From Rhodeus uyekii (Eukaryota; Chordata; Actinopteri; Cypriniformes; Acheilognathidae), in the NCBI GenBank assembly GCA_037043235.1, contig JAWRVZ010000109.1, forward strand, positions 1,258,001-1,322,000: a stretch of 64,000 nt of DNA, written 5' to 3'. A program made the translations under genes and the position numbers. How positions within the stretch are numbered: position 1 is the first letter of the stretch; every line of letters begins with the position of its first letter. Under the pieces are notes generated by a model. That model ran no database searches. It saw only the letters and a list, made by a program, of their open reading frames with translations, and was not told where the DNA came from. Shown here piece after piece: positions 46,683 to 57,388 of the stretch.

Positions 46683-48933
46683 TCTTCTGCCGTAATGCGT
46701 CTTGTGCAGACCAAACCGTAAGGTCTAGAGACTTGAAACTTTCTCAGATGGTAGGTCTCAATTTGGGGAGAACGTATCAAAATATGACGCAAATCGGGCT
46801 ATAGGTGGCGCTACAGCGACTACAAACGCGTACATGTTCATAACTCGTAAACCGTTTGTCGTACACTCAAGTGTCTTATATCTCTGGAATCCTTGGCTCC
46901 AGACTTAAAAAATGTATATCTCCGATTTCATTTCCGCCTATAAAAATTTTCCGCCATTTTGAATTTTCTGAAAAAAAAAGTTTTCGAACTCCTCATAGAC
47001 CGTTTGTCCAAATAACGCGAAACTTCACACATATCATCTAGAGACTCTCATGACCAAAAGTTATTCAAATAATTTTGATCGGTGATTCACGCTTGCAACG
47101 ACACGCTAAAACGTTCGCATAAGGCGGAGACACTTTTGCTAAAATCGTAATAGCTCTGGAACGCAAAGAGATAATCTCACCAAACTTCACATAGTCATGT
47201 ATAAGCTCAATTTGTGGTCACACCAAAAAAACTGCGATGATTGACCACTTGGTGGCGCTATATTGCGAAAAAAACACTCAATCACCTGTACAGGGTCACA
47301 TGGTAGTCCGATTTACCTGAGACTTGTCATGCACGGTCTTTGTCCAAGGGTCCATGATGGTCTATGAGGACATTGGTGTATCTCAAAAAACATGACCGTC
47401 ATCGGCCAATGAACTTTGAGCATCAATTAGACCAGCTTAACGAAGGTTGATCGGAACGAAACTCGATGGGCGTGTTTGACTCATGGCCCTAGTGGTCTGT
47501 CAGAATTTTGAAGAAAATCGGACACTAGTTGGCGCTAACGAGTTTTTTGCGTCTCTACTCACGTGGTGTTTCACGCATCCACAAAATATTGATATCATCT
47601 GATAGGTCTCCTCATACTGAACAACTTTGCCTCAAGAACCACTGCTGTCAATCAAATTGTTTGCGAAATATTGGAGATTTTTGAAATTTCAAATTTTTCG
47701 AACTCGTCATAGGCCGTCAATCTCACTGTCTTGAAAATTCAGATGCATCATCTAGGGACACTCAAGGCAAAAAGTTGTCAAAGGATTTTCGATTAGTTAA
47801 ACCGTTCAGCAGATACAATTTTTCATATATTTCTGATTTGGCCTATTGTGATTAAAATGTCTATATATCTTGTGCTCAAACAAAAAAACATCACAGAACT
47901 GTGAACATGTTAAGAACAAGTCATTTTGAAGAAATGTGTCAGGTTTCATGTATTTCTGATGCTCATAGGGCTCACAATAAATTATAAACTATCTATATTT
48001 AAAAATCTCAGTACAGCTGTAATACTAGTTTTGTCCACAAGAGGCACCGTCAGGCTAGGAAATATTTTTATTCCAATTTCAGTTAGAAGAATCTTTGCTC
48101 ACATCTTGTTTCATACATCCACACTATTTTAGTATTTGATAGATCTTTCCATACTGAACAATAACCAATTAAAACTGAAAAAATGATGGCTGTAATATTA
48201 CTTGTCCACAAGAGGGAGCCACAGGATAAGAAATCTTTTTATTCCAATTTCTGAATTTTGTTTTTCTTTTAATATGTGAACAATTTCTAAATTGGCTGTC
48301 ACGGTACACTCGTTTATTCGATTGACTTGAAACTTGTCATGCACTGTCCTTATCCAAGAGTCCATGATGGCCTATGAAGATATTGCCATATCTCAAAAAA
48401 CATGGCCATCATCGGCCAAATAAGTTTGAGCATCAATTAGACCAACTTAACAAAGGTCGATTGCAACGAAACTTGATGGGAGTGTTTGGATGAAATGTGG
48501 TGCTAAACACAGCTACACAATATTAATATTGTTTGATAAATCTCCTCATAATGAACAACTCATTACCAACTGAAAGATGATGGCTGTCATATTATTTTTG
48601 TCCACAATAGGGAACCACAGGATAAGAAATCTTTTTTATATATGGATATAAAATTCACACTTTCGCTAAAATCTTAATAACTTTGGATTGCAAAGAGATA
48701 ATCTCACCAAACTTGAAATACTCATGTAAGAACTCATTTTGTGGTAATACTAAAAAATCTGCAACGATTGACCACTTGGTGGCGCTATATTATGAAAAAA
48801 ACACTTAAACATCTGTACATGTGCACTTATTAGTCCGATTGACTTCAAACTTGTTATGCACGTTCTTTGTCCAATGGGCCTTGATGGTCTTGCTAAGTTT
48901 GAACCCCGGTGATTGCTGCTTGCAGCTATATTT
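46683..48933 (+). repeat. 4412-bp higher-order repeat, partial copy C (first sub-unit only)
   Basis: Matches the first sub-unit of copies A and B, with at least one private change near 48731 (GAACTC against GAGCTC). It ends in the complete right terminus at 48933, abutting a complete left terminus at 48934. Confidence 0.88.
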
Positions 48934-50971
48934 AGGGGTTCAAACGCGAAGCGTTGAAAACCTATTGTAATTGTTAAGATTTTTATTATTATTATTATTA
49001 TTCTGCCGTACTTCTTATCGTGCAGACCAAACCGTAATGTCTAGAGACTTGAAAGTTGGCCAGAAGGTAGGTCTCAATTTGGGGAGAACGTATCAAAATA
49101 TGACCCCGATTGGCCAATAGGTGGCGCTACAGCGATCAAAATACCTAAATTGCTAATAACTCATAGACAGTTTGTCGTACACTCAAGTGTCTTATATCCC
49201 TGGAATCCTTGGCTCAAGACTTAAAAAATGTATATCTCCGATTTCATTTCCGCCCATAAAAATTTTCCGCCATTTTGAATTTTCTGAAAAAACAAATTTT
49301 CGAACTCCTCATAGGCCGTTTGTCCAAATAACGTGAAACTTCACACATATCATCTAGAGACTCTCATGACCAAAAGTTATTCAAATAATTTCGATCGGTG
49401 ATTCAGGCTTGCAACAACACGCTAAAACGTTCGCATAGTGCGGAGACACTTTTGCTAAAATCGTAATAACTCTGGAACGCAAAGAGATAATCTCAACAAA
49501 CTTCACATAGTCATGTATAAGGTCATTTTGTGGTCACACCAAAAAAACTGGGCCAGTTGACCACTTGGTGGCGCTATATTGTGAAAAAAACACTAAATCA
49601 CCTGTACAGGGTCACATGTTTGTCTGATTGTTCTGAAACTTGTCATGCACGGTCTTTGTCCAAGGGTCCATGATGGTCTATGAGGATCTTGGTGTATCTC
49701 AAAAAACATGACCGTCATCGGCCAATGAACTTTGAGCATCAATTAGACTAGCTTAACGAAGGTCGATCGGAACGAAACTCGATGGGCGTGTTTGACTCAT
49801 GGCCCTAGTGGTCTGTCAGAATTTTGAAGAAAATCGGACACTAGTTGGCGCTAACGAGTTTTTTGCGTCTCTACTCACGTGGTGTTTCACGCATCCACAA
49901 AATATTGATATCATCTGATAGATCTCCTCATACTGAACAACTTTGCCTCAAGAACCACTGCTGTCCATCAAATTGTTTGTGAAATATTGGAGATTTTAGA
50001 AAATTAAAATTTTTCGAACTAGTCATAGGCCGTCAATACGATTGGCTTGAAAATTCACACTCATCATCTAGGGACACTCAAGGCAAAAAGTTATTCAAAG
50101 AATTTCGATCAGTTAAACCGTTCAGCAGATACAATTTTTCATATATTTCTGATTTGGTCTATTGTGATTAAAATGTCTATATATCTTGTCCACAAACAAG
50201 AAACTTCACAAAACTGTGTAAATGTTAAGAACAAGTCATTTTGAAGAAATGTGTTGGGTTTCATGTATTTCTGATGCTCATAGGGCTCACAATAAATTAT
50301 AAACACTCTATATTTTAAAATCTTAGAAAAGCTGTAATACTAGTTTTGTCCACAAGAGAAACGTCACAAAACTGTGAACATGTTAAGAACAAGTCATTTT
50401 GAAGAAATGTGTCGGGTTTCATGTATTTCTGATGCTCATAGGGCTCACAATAAATTATAAACGATCTTTATTTTAAAATCTTAGAAAAGCTGTAATACTA
50501 CTTTTGTCCAACAGAGGCACCATCAGGCTAGGAACTTTTTTATGTGGAGAACAAGTCAAATTGACATAGACTGACATAACAGTTCAGAGGACATGACTTA
50601 TGGTGTTAAACACATGCACGTAATATTAATATCATTTGATAGATCTTCCCATACTGAAAAAATGGTTAACATGTGTCTATATATCGTTTACACAAACTAG
50701 AAACTTCATAAAGCTCTGTTTATGTGGAGAACAAGTCAGATTGACATACACCGACATAACAGTTCAGATGTTCAGTTCACAATATTAATATCATTTGATC
50801 TTCTCATTCTGAACATCTTTGAAAGATGTCTATACATTGTTTGCACAAAGTAGAAACTTCACAGAACTGTGCACATTAGGATAACTAGTCAGATTGACCA
50901 CAAACAGTCATGACAGCTCAGATGGTCCTGCTACGTTTGAACCCCGGTCATTGCTGCTTGCAGCTATATTT
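48934..50971 (+). repeat. Diverged full-terminus array unit
   Basis: 2038 bp, with complete left (AGGGGTTCAAACGCG) and right (GCAGCTATATTT) ends. It is visibly more diverged from the 4412-bp copies than they are from each other; for example it has CTGCCGTACTTCTTATCG where they have CTGCCGTAATGCGTCTTG. Confidence 0.85.
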
Positions 50972-52559
50972 ATTATTATTATTATTATTCTGCCGTACTT
51001 CTTATCGTGCAGACCAAACCGTAAGGTCTAGAGACTTGAAAGTTGGTCAGATGGTAGGTCTCAATTTGGGGAGAACGTATCAAAATATGACGCAAATCGG
51101 GCAATAGGTGGCGCTACAGCGACTACAAACGCGTACACGCTCGTAACTCGTAAACCGTTTGTCGTACACTCAAGTGTCTTATATCTCTGGAATCCTTGGC
51201 TCAAGACTTAGAAAATGTATATCTCCGATTTCATTTCCGCCCATAAAAATTTTCCGCCATTTTGAATTTTCTGAAAAAAATTTTTTTCGAACTCCTCATA
51301 GGCCGTTTGTCCAAATCACGCAAAATTTCACACGCATCATCTAGAGACTCTCATGACCAAAAGTTGTCAAAGGAATTTTGATCGGTGATTCACGCTTGCA
51401 ACAAGACAATAAAACGTTCGGATAAGGCGGAGACACTTTTGCTAAAATCGTAATAGCTCTGGAACGCAAAGAGATAATCTCACCAAACTTCACATAGTCA
51501 TGTATAAGCTCAATTTGTGGTCACACCAAAAAAACTGCGACGATTGACCACTTGGTGGCGCTATATTGCGAAAAAAACACTCAATCACCTGTACAGGGTC
51601 ACATGTTAGTCCAATTGACCTGAGACTTGTCATGCACGGTCTTTCTCCAAGGGTCCATCATGGTCTATGAGGACATTGGTGTATCTCAAAAAACATGACC
51701 GTCATCGGCCAATGAACTTTGAGCATCAATTAGACTAGCTTAACGAAGGTCGATCGGAACGAAACTCGATGGGCGAGTTTGACTCAGAGCCCTAGTGGTC
51801 TGTCAGAATTTTGAAGAAAATCGGTCACTAGTTGGCGCTAACGAGTTTTTTGCGTCTCTACTCACGTGGTGTTTCACGCATCCACAAAATATTGATATCA
51901 TCTGATAGATCTCCTCATACTGAACAACTTTGCCTCAAGAACCACTGCTGTCAATCAAATTGTTTGCGAAATATTGGAGATTTTTGAAATTTCAAATTTT
52001 TCGAACTCGTCATAGCCCGTCAATCTCACTGGCTTGAAAATTCACACGCATCATCTAGGGACACTCAAGGCAAAAAGTTGTCAAAGGATTTTTGATTAGT
52101 TAAACCGTTCAGCAGATACAATTTTTCATATATTTGTGATTTGTCCTATTGTGATTAAAATGTCTATATATCATGTCCAAAAACAAGAAACTTCACAAAA
52201 CTGTGTAAATGTTAAGAACAAGACATTATGAAGAAACTTGTGAGGTTTCATGTATTTCTGATGCTCGTACGGCTCACAATAAATTATAAACTTTCTATAT
52301 TTTGAAATCTTAGAAAAGCTGTCATACTAGTTTTGTCCACAAGAGAAATGTCACAGATCTGTGAACATGTTGAGAACAAGTCATTTTGAAGAAATGTGTC
52401 AGGTCTCATGTATTTCTGATGCTCATAGGGCTCACAATAAATTACAAACGATGTACATTTTAAAATCTTAGAAAAGCTGTAATACTACTTTTGTCCACAA
52501 GAGGCACCATCAGGCTAGAAAATCTTTTTATGTGGAGAACAAGTCAGATTGACATAGAC

Positions 52560-53862
52560 CAGGGGTGGGCAAACTACGGCCCGCGGGCCATATGCGGCCC
52601 GCCGGGCTTTTTAATCCGGCCCGCCGAACTTGTAGAAGTAATATTATTAATTTAAATTTTATCATAATTAAACCTCCTTAATTTGACTTTTCCCTGTAAT
52701 GTCAGTGTTACCCCAACAGATGTCGCACTCCAAAGACATTGAGCTTTGTTTGAGTGTGATGTTTTGCACTTTGAGCTCCTCAGTAAAAATGAGCGGACCG
52801 AAGAGAAGTAGACAGTTAGCATGTTTTTCACTGACGTCCGATTAAGGGCTGCATATGATATGCCAAGAAACTCTAGCGGTTTTTAAAGAATACAACATCA
52901 GCCGTCATTTTGCCACAAAACATGCCAACTACGCTGGCAAACAGTCTCCAAAAAAATCGGACAGCTACGGCTCTGACGGCAAATGTACAGACTCAGCACA
53001 GAAGATGCTGACGTTATTTGGCTCCAACCTATGTGTGTGAACAGACATTCAGCGTCATAAACGTCTTCAAAGCCCGTCACAGAACAGACTTCACTAGCCG
53101 TCTCCTATTTCTCAGGCTTTCTGGTGTGCACATTTTGGTAGCCTTCAGGGATTGATTTCATTGGTTTATCTGCACCTATCAGGAGCGAGCACACCTGGCG
53201 GCGTCGCCATTGGTTGAGATGTGTGCCTCTTCGCTCTGACTGGTGTTTGATTCCCTGTGTTCTCGGCTGATTTGCATCTCTCTCACGGGGATTGAACACA
53301 GCTATCGAAAGGGAACTCTGGTTACTATCATAACCTCTGTTTCCCAAAAGTTGATAATAGAACTTGACATTAACCGTCGTGTTCGCACTCATCTATCTTC
53401 GCAGAGTTCAGTCATGGATTTGAAATTTTTGAGCGGTCGCACTTTTGCTAATGAAACTCTCTCAGCAAGAGTTGATTGCGCACTTGTCAACTGATGTTAT
53501 CCCGTGAGGTTACAGAAATTATGTGAAGGGATGGAGTTCGGTTCTGTCTTGAGAATCGCCACAACAAAATTAACTCCAGACTTAGATGCACTTGCTAAAC
53601 AGGAGATCAACAACACTGTTCCCACTGAAACTGAATGGGAGTTTATCTACTGTGATATTAAATTAATAAATTTGGAAAACAATTTATCCATGAACCCTGA
53701 TGTTTTGGTGCATGTTAAAGGCCAAATCTTTTCATGTAATTGTTTTTACATTTCATTTATATTAGTTCACACAAACACACTATCCTTCTATTCTGGCCCG
53801 GCCCCTTTGTCAAATTTTAGAAACCAATGTGGCCCGCCAGACAAAAAGTTTGCCCACCCCTG
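52560..53862 (+). mobile_element. hAT-type DNA transposon, decayed
   Basis: Ends CAGGGGTGGGCAAACT and AGTTTGCCCACCCCTG are inverted repeats, with an exact 8-bp target duplication ACATAGAC at 52552-52559 and 53863-53870. Subterminal CGGCCCGC words are typical of hAT/Charlie-like elements. 1303 bp, with transposase remnants inside. Confidence 0.93.
52790..53570 (+). pseudogene. hAT transposase remnants
   Basis: Fragments in order: MSGPKRS, then ICQETLAVFKEYNISRHFAT followed by KH, a BED-type zinc-finger pattern (C...H...H) found at the N-terminus of hAT/ZBED and GTF2IRD2-like proteins. Next come TLFGSNLCV and EQTFSVINVFKARHR of the C-terminal dimerisation domain, and last VLRIATTKLTPDLDALAKQ. 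Stops and frame changes separate the pieces and the RNase H-like core is missing, so this is an internally deleted copy. Confidence 0.75.
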
Positions 53863-54438
53863 ACATAGACTGACATAAACCGACAGAACAGTTCAGATGT
53901 TCAGTTCACAATATTAATATCATTTAATCTTCTCAGTCTGAACATCTTTGAAAGATGTCTATTCATTGTTTGCACAGAGTAGAAACTTCACAGAACTGTG
54001 CTCATTAGGAAAACTAGTCAGATTGACAAAAAAAGGTCATAACAGTTCAAATGATATGACGTGCAGTGTTAAACATATCCACATTGTTATCATTTGGTAG
54101 ATCTTCCCATACTGAAAAAAATTTGTAACATGTCTATATATCATTTACACAAACTAGAAACTTCATAAAGCTTTGTGTATGTGGAGAACAAGTCAGATTG
54201 ACATAGACCGACATAAACCGACATAACTGTTCATATGTTCAGTTCACAATGTCAATATAATTTGATCTTCTCATTCTGAACATCTTTGAAAGATGTCTAT
54301 ACATTGTTTGTACAGAGTAGAAACTTCACAGAACTGTGCACATTAGGAGAACTAGTCAGATTGACCACAAACCGTCTTGACAGCTCAGATGGTCTTGCGA
54401 CGTTTGAACCCCGGTCATTGCTGCTTGCAGCTATATTT

Positions 54439-57249
54439 TATAGTTATTATTACATGTAACGCGTAACAAGGACACTGAAAAATAAAGTGCAACCATAACC
54501 TTTACGACAATGTTTTGTCTGTCAATGCAAGCCATATGGTGACATAAAAGCAAAAGTTTTATCACTTACCTGCTTTGCATAAAGTGTTAAGGGTTCAGTC
54601 ATCCTGATAGATTTGCTCATCTGTCTCAATATTATATTAAAATATATTATTTCAGCTAGGAAAGTGTATCATCCAAGTTTAAAAAGTCGATAGGATGAAG
54701 TTCCTCGTCCCATCCTGAAAGCACGTTTGCTGGAATTAAATGTTTTTCACGAGCGTCTCTCTGGTCAGATGAACAGGAATAATCTGCCAGTCTCATAAAT
54801 ATCAAATATATAAAAGGCGATTATCTAACACCGCTGTCCTCCTGTTGTTTATCCCTCTGCTTTCCCGATATTAAACCCAGCGTCTGTGCGCGTGCACGCC
54901 CACCTTCAGCTTAAGCGCGTGCCTGCATTTCAGTCAACAAATAGTAAACAAAGCATGCTCGTGTAAAGATTTAATATGGGGCCATTATATATGACCTCTG
55001 TTAGTTTGCTGGAATACTTGCCAACATAATGCATCCTAAAGTTACGTCCTAATTATTAATTTGCAGAAGAATTATTAATAATAAATGCTAGTTATTATAC
55101 ATTGTCTTTTTTACCATAGATAAAATTGGTGTTTTTAGGCACAACTTGATGCAGAGTACCTGAAACATGCATAACAGAAGCTCTTACGTGATTTATTGCT
55201 TTAGTGGAAATATGTAGTTTGTGACTGTGCTCTTTATCCAGAGATTAATGAATATCAGGGCTTAACTGTAATCTCCTGTAGACTGATGATGGTGAGCATT
55301 GCTGGGACAGTTGAACTTGTGACAGGCCTTTGCGTCGGATAAACAGCAATTTGCTATCCGGAGAGATTGGGTGAACAGTTGGTGTCTTTACTCTTCTGTA
55401 ATCAAGTTTGTGTGTCATGTTCAACCTGTTCTTAAGCCAGCAGCTCTCGGGTTACATGTAATTGGATGAACAGAGAGAAACAGGAGAACCTTATTAAGTG
55501 CTTTTGGCATCAGGGTCTCCTTACATGCAGCATCTAGGGTTTCCTGTCTCCCTTGTCCTTTGTGAAATACAAATAACTCATATTTATTCACATGATTCAC
55601 AGTAGATGAGGAAAACGCACAGCTGTGTCTGAATGTGTTTCTGTGTGGTTGCAAAGATGGATGACTGACACACAGAGGTGGTTTCTTTCAGGTCCTTGTC
55701 AGTCCTTCGGAAGCTGGGTTTCCTTGTGAAACAGAAGTGTGCTTAATTGAATTGAATCTGCACTTCAGCGCTTAAAAGTGTACTACTTGCAGAAAATATA
55801 ATATTGTACTATTATATAGTGGACTACGTACTTTTAAGTACAGTCTTTCATGACTGTTTCTTAACACACTTAAGCACACTTTTAAAAAGTGTACTTGCAT
55901 TAAAGTACACTTTAAGCCATTGTAATTGAATAATCTTTTTTTGTGCTTGAAAGTACACTGATTTTAATGTCGACTTCATACCAAAGCACACGTTAAAGAC
56001 TTCATTATAACAACTGTGCCTTATTCAATATTACACCTACAGTAAATGTTTTGAATGTATTTAATTGCAACTTCATCTTTACAAATGTATAAATACTTCA
56101 TCAATGGTTGTCAGTACGTTCAGCAATGCATACTTCAAAACATGAGAGAAGTTATTGTGAAATTTCATATGAAGATCTACTTAAGTGTGACAAAAAGCAA
56201 CTAATTGCATTTAATATATATTTAAACTACGATGCATTTTCATTCAATTGCAAATAACATGCATTTAAGAGTACAAAAACATTACCTTTAATTCAATTAT
56301 TTCCATTACTCTTTTGAAAAGTATGCCAAGTGCACTTTTTCCCTCCTGTGATTCTATTGTGTCTGTTTTATCACCTGCCAGATGAAAATCATAAGTCTGA
56401 TTGCTTATAAAAGAATAGCACACCTCTAAAAACACCAGTTATAGGGATAGTTTCTTTGACTTGGCAAAATGCTAATCCTCTCTGAAACATTATACAGCAA
56501 GATGGCAGATGTGTGTAAGTGTGTCAGAGCTTTAGATCCTCAAGTTGATCCTTGAACCCTGATCATCCCGTGTATGAATCCAGTCCAGGATTTCTCACTT
56601 TATGCCTCTTTATGTATCATGTTGCCGAAGAAGGAAATTTGATTTTGGAGCTACTCTGAAAAGAAATGCCCATTAAAGTAAAGGGACAGAGCAGCTGAAG
56701 GATGCAACAAACCAAAGCACAGCACTGAGGCTTTTGCTGCTTATCGTGGGATGTTATAATTACTGTAAAAATAGGGTGAAAGATGCAACTTCAGATGATT
56801 TTTAAAAGTGTTTGGAGTCATGTGTCTGATATTTGGTAATGTCAGTGTTCATAAATTCAGTGAACGGCACAATGTGATACATGACTTCATGAATGTTTGC
56901 TACAAGAATACAGAAACTGTAAAACAAATTCAGGTGCTATTGGCAAAATGCTAATATCCCAGTCTAATCCCAGTCTAACCCTTACAAATGACTTTTGCTG
57001 GTGCAGCCTAATGAAGTCAGGTGTATTATGTCCTATTCAATCATATTTTGACTTAAATTTTACTTAAAACCAGTTAACTTAATACAACATGACGTAATTT
57101 TTAAACACTTTTATTTAGTGCATGCAGTTCTTATTTTGTTGATTTTAAGGTTGATTAAAAGGTTGTTAAAAGGTTGATTTTAATACATTAATTGATTTGG
57201 TAAAACTTGATTGTTAATGTATGCATGCATGAGTTATTTATTTACAGCC
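54439..57249. other. Intergenic DNA right of the array
   Basis: Begins with the apparent right half of the split host repeat (to about 54520). From about 55770 to 56340 there are recurrent AAGTGTACTT / AAGTACACTT words, an old interspersed repeat. No gene recognised. Confidence 0.4.
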
Positions 57250-57388
57250 TTCCTGTTGCTCAAACAGCAGAGAGCAGGACTTGCAACATCAAGTTCATGG
57301 GTTTGATTCCCAGGGAAAGCAAGAACTGATTAGAATGTTAATGTGTTTCTTTAATGCAATGCAAGTCACTTTGGATAAATGCATACAT
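57250..57388 (+). mobile_element. tRNA-derived SINE, copy 6
   Basis: Head TCCTGTTGCTCAAACAG, a B box with one change (GGTTTGATTCCC), shared body, and a tail truncated after GGATAAATGCATAC. Confidence 0.78.

Larger units (their letters stand above)
37647..54438 (+). repeat. 16.8 kb tandem array of a candidate rolling-circle (Helentron-like) element
   Basis: Seven head-to-tail units of about 2.0-2.3 kb follow two extra stubs of the left terminus. Units: 37782-40109, 40110-42257, 42258-44521, 44522-46669, 46670-48933, 48934-50971 and 50972-54438 (the last holds a hAT insertion). The left end is AGGGGTTCAAACGCGAAGCG, with an AACGC-GAA-GCGTT hairpin. The right end is TTTGAACCCCGG, then a GCTGC-TT-GCAGC hairpin, then TATATTT. 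GGGGTTCAAAC at the left end and GTTTGAACCCC about 26 bp inside the right end form an asymmetric inverted repeat. No open reading frame beyond about 80 codons and no protein resemblance. Calling it a non-autonomous Helentron/Helitron2-type element is inference; a satellite built by unequal exchange is the alternative. Confidence 0.75.
50972..54438 (+). repeat. Last array unit, split by a hAT element
   Basis: About 2156 bp once the insertion and one target duplication are set aside. Its 3' half is close to the second sub-unit of the 4412-bp repeat. It ends in the full right terminus, followed by TATAGTT of the host repeat. Confidence 0.85.

Noticed and set aside
38032..51344. Small plus-strand ORFs of 61-83 codons and a minus-strand 79-codon ORF recurring in every array unit
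   Set aside because: They recur only because the DNA units are nearly identical. They have no family resemblance, no consistent start context and differ in integrity between units, so I do not call them genes.
53243..53863. Possible captured host gene inside the hAT element
   Set aside because: The ORFs are short, and the only recognisable part (LRIATTKLTPDLDALAKQ) belongs to the transposase C-terminus.
37647..54438. CRISPR-like array
   Set aside because: Units are kilobases long without short repeat-spacer alternation, and the genome is a vertebrate.
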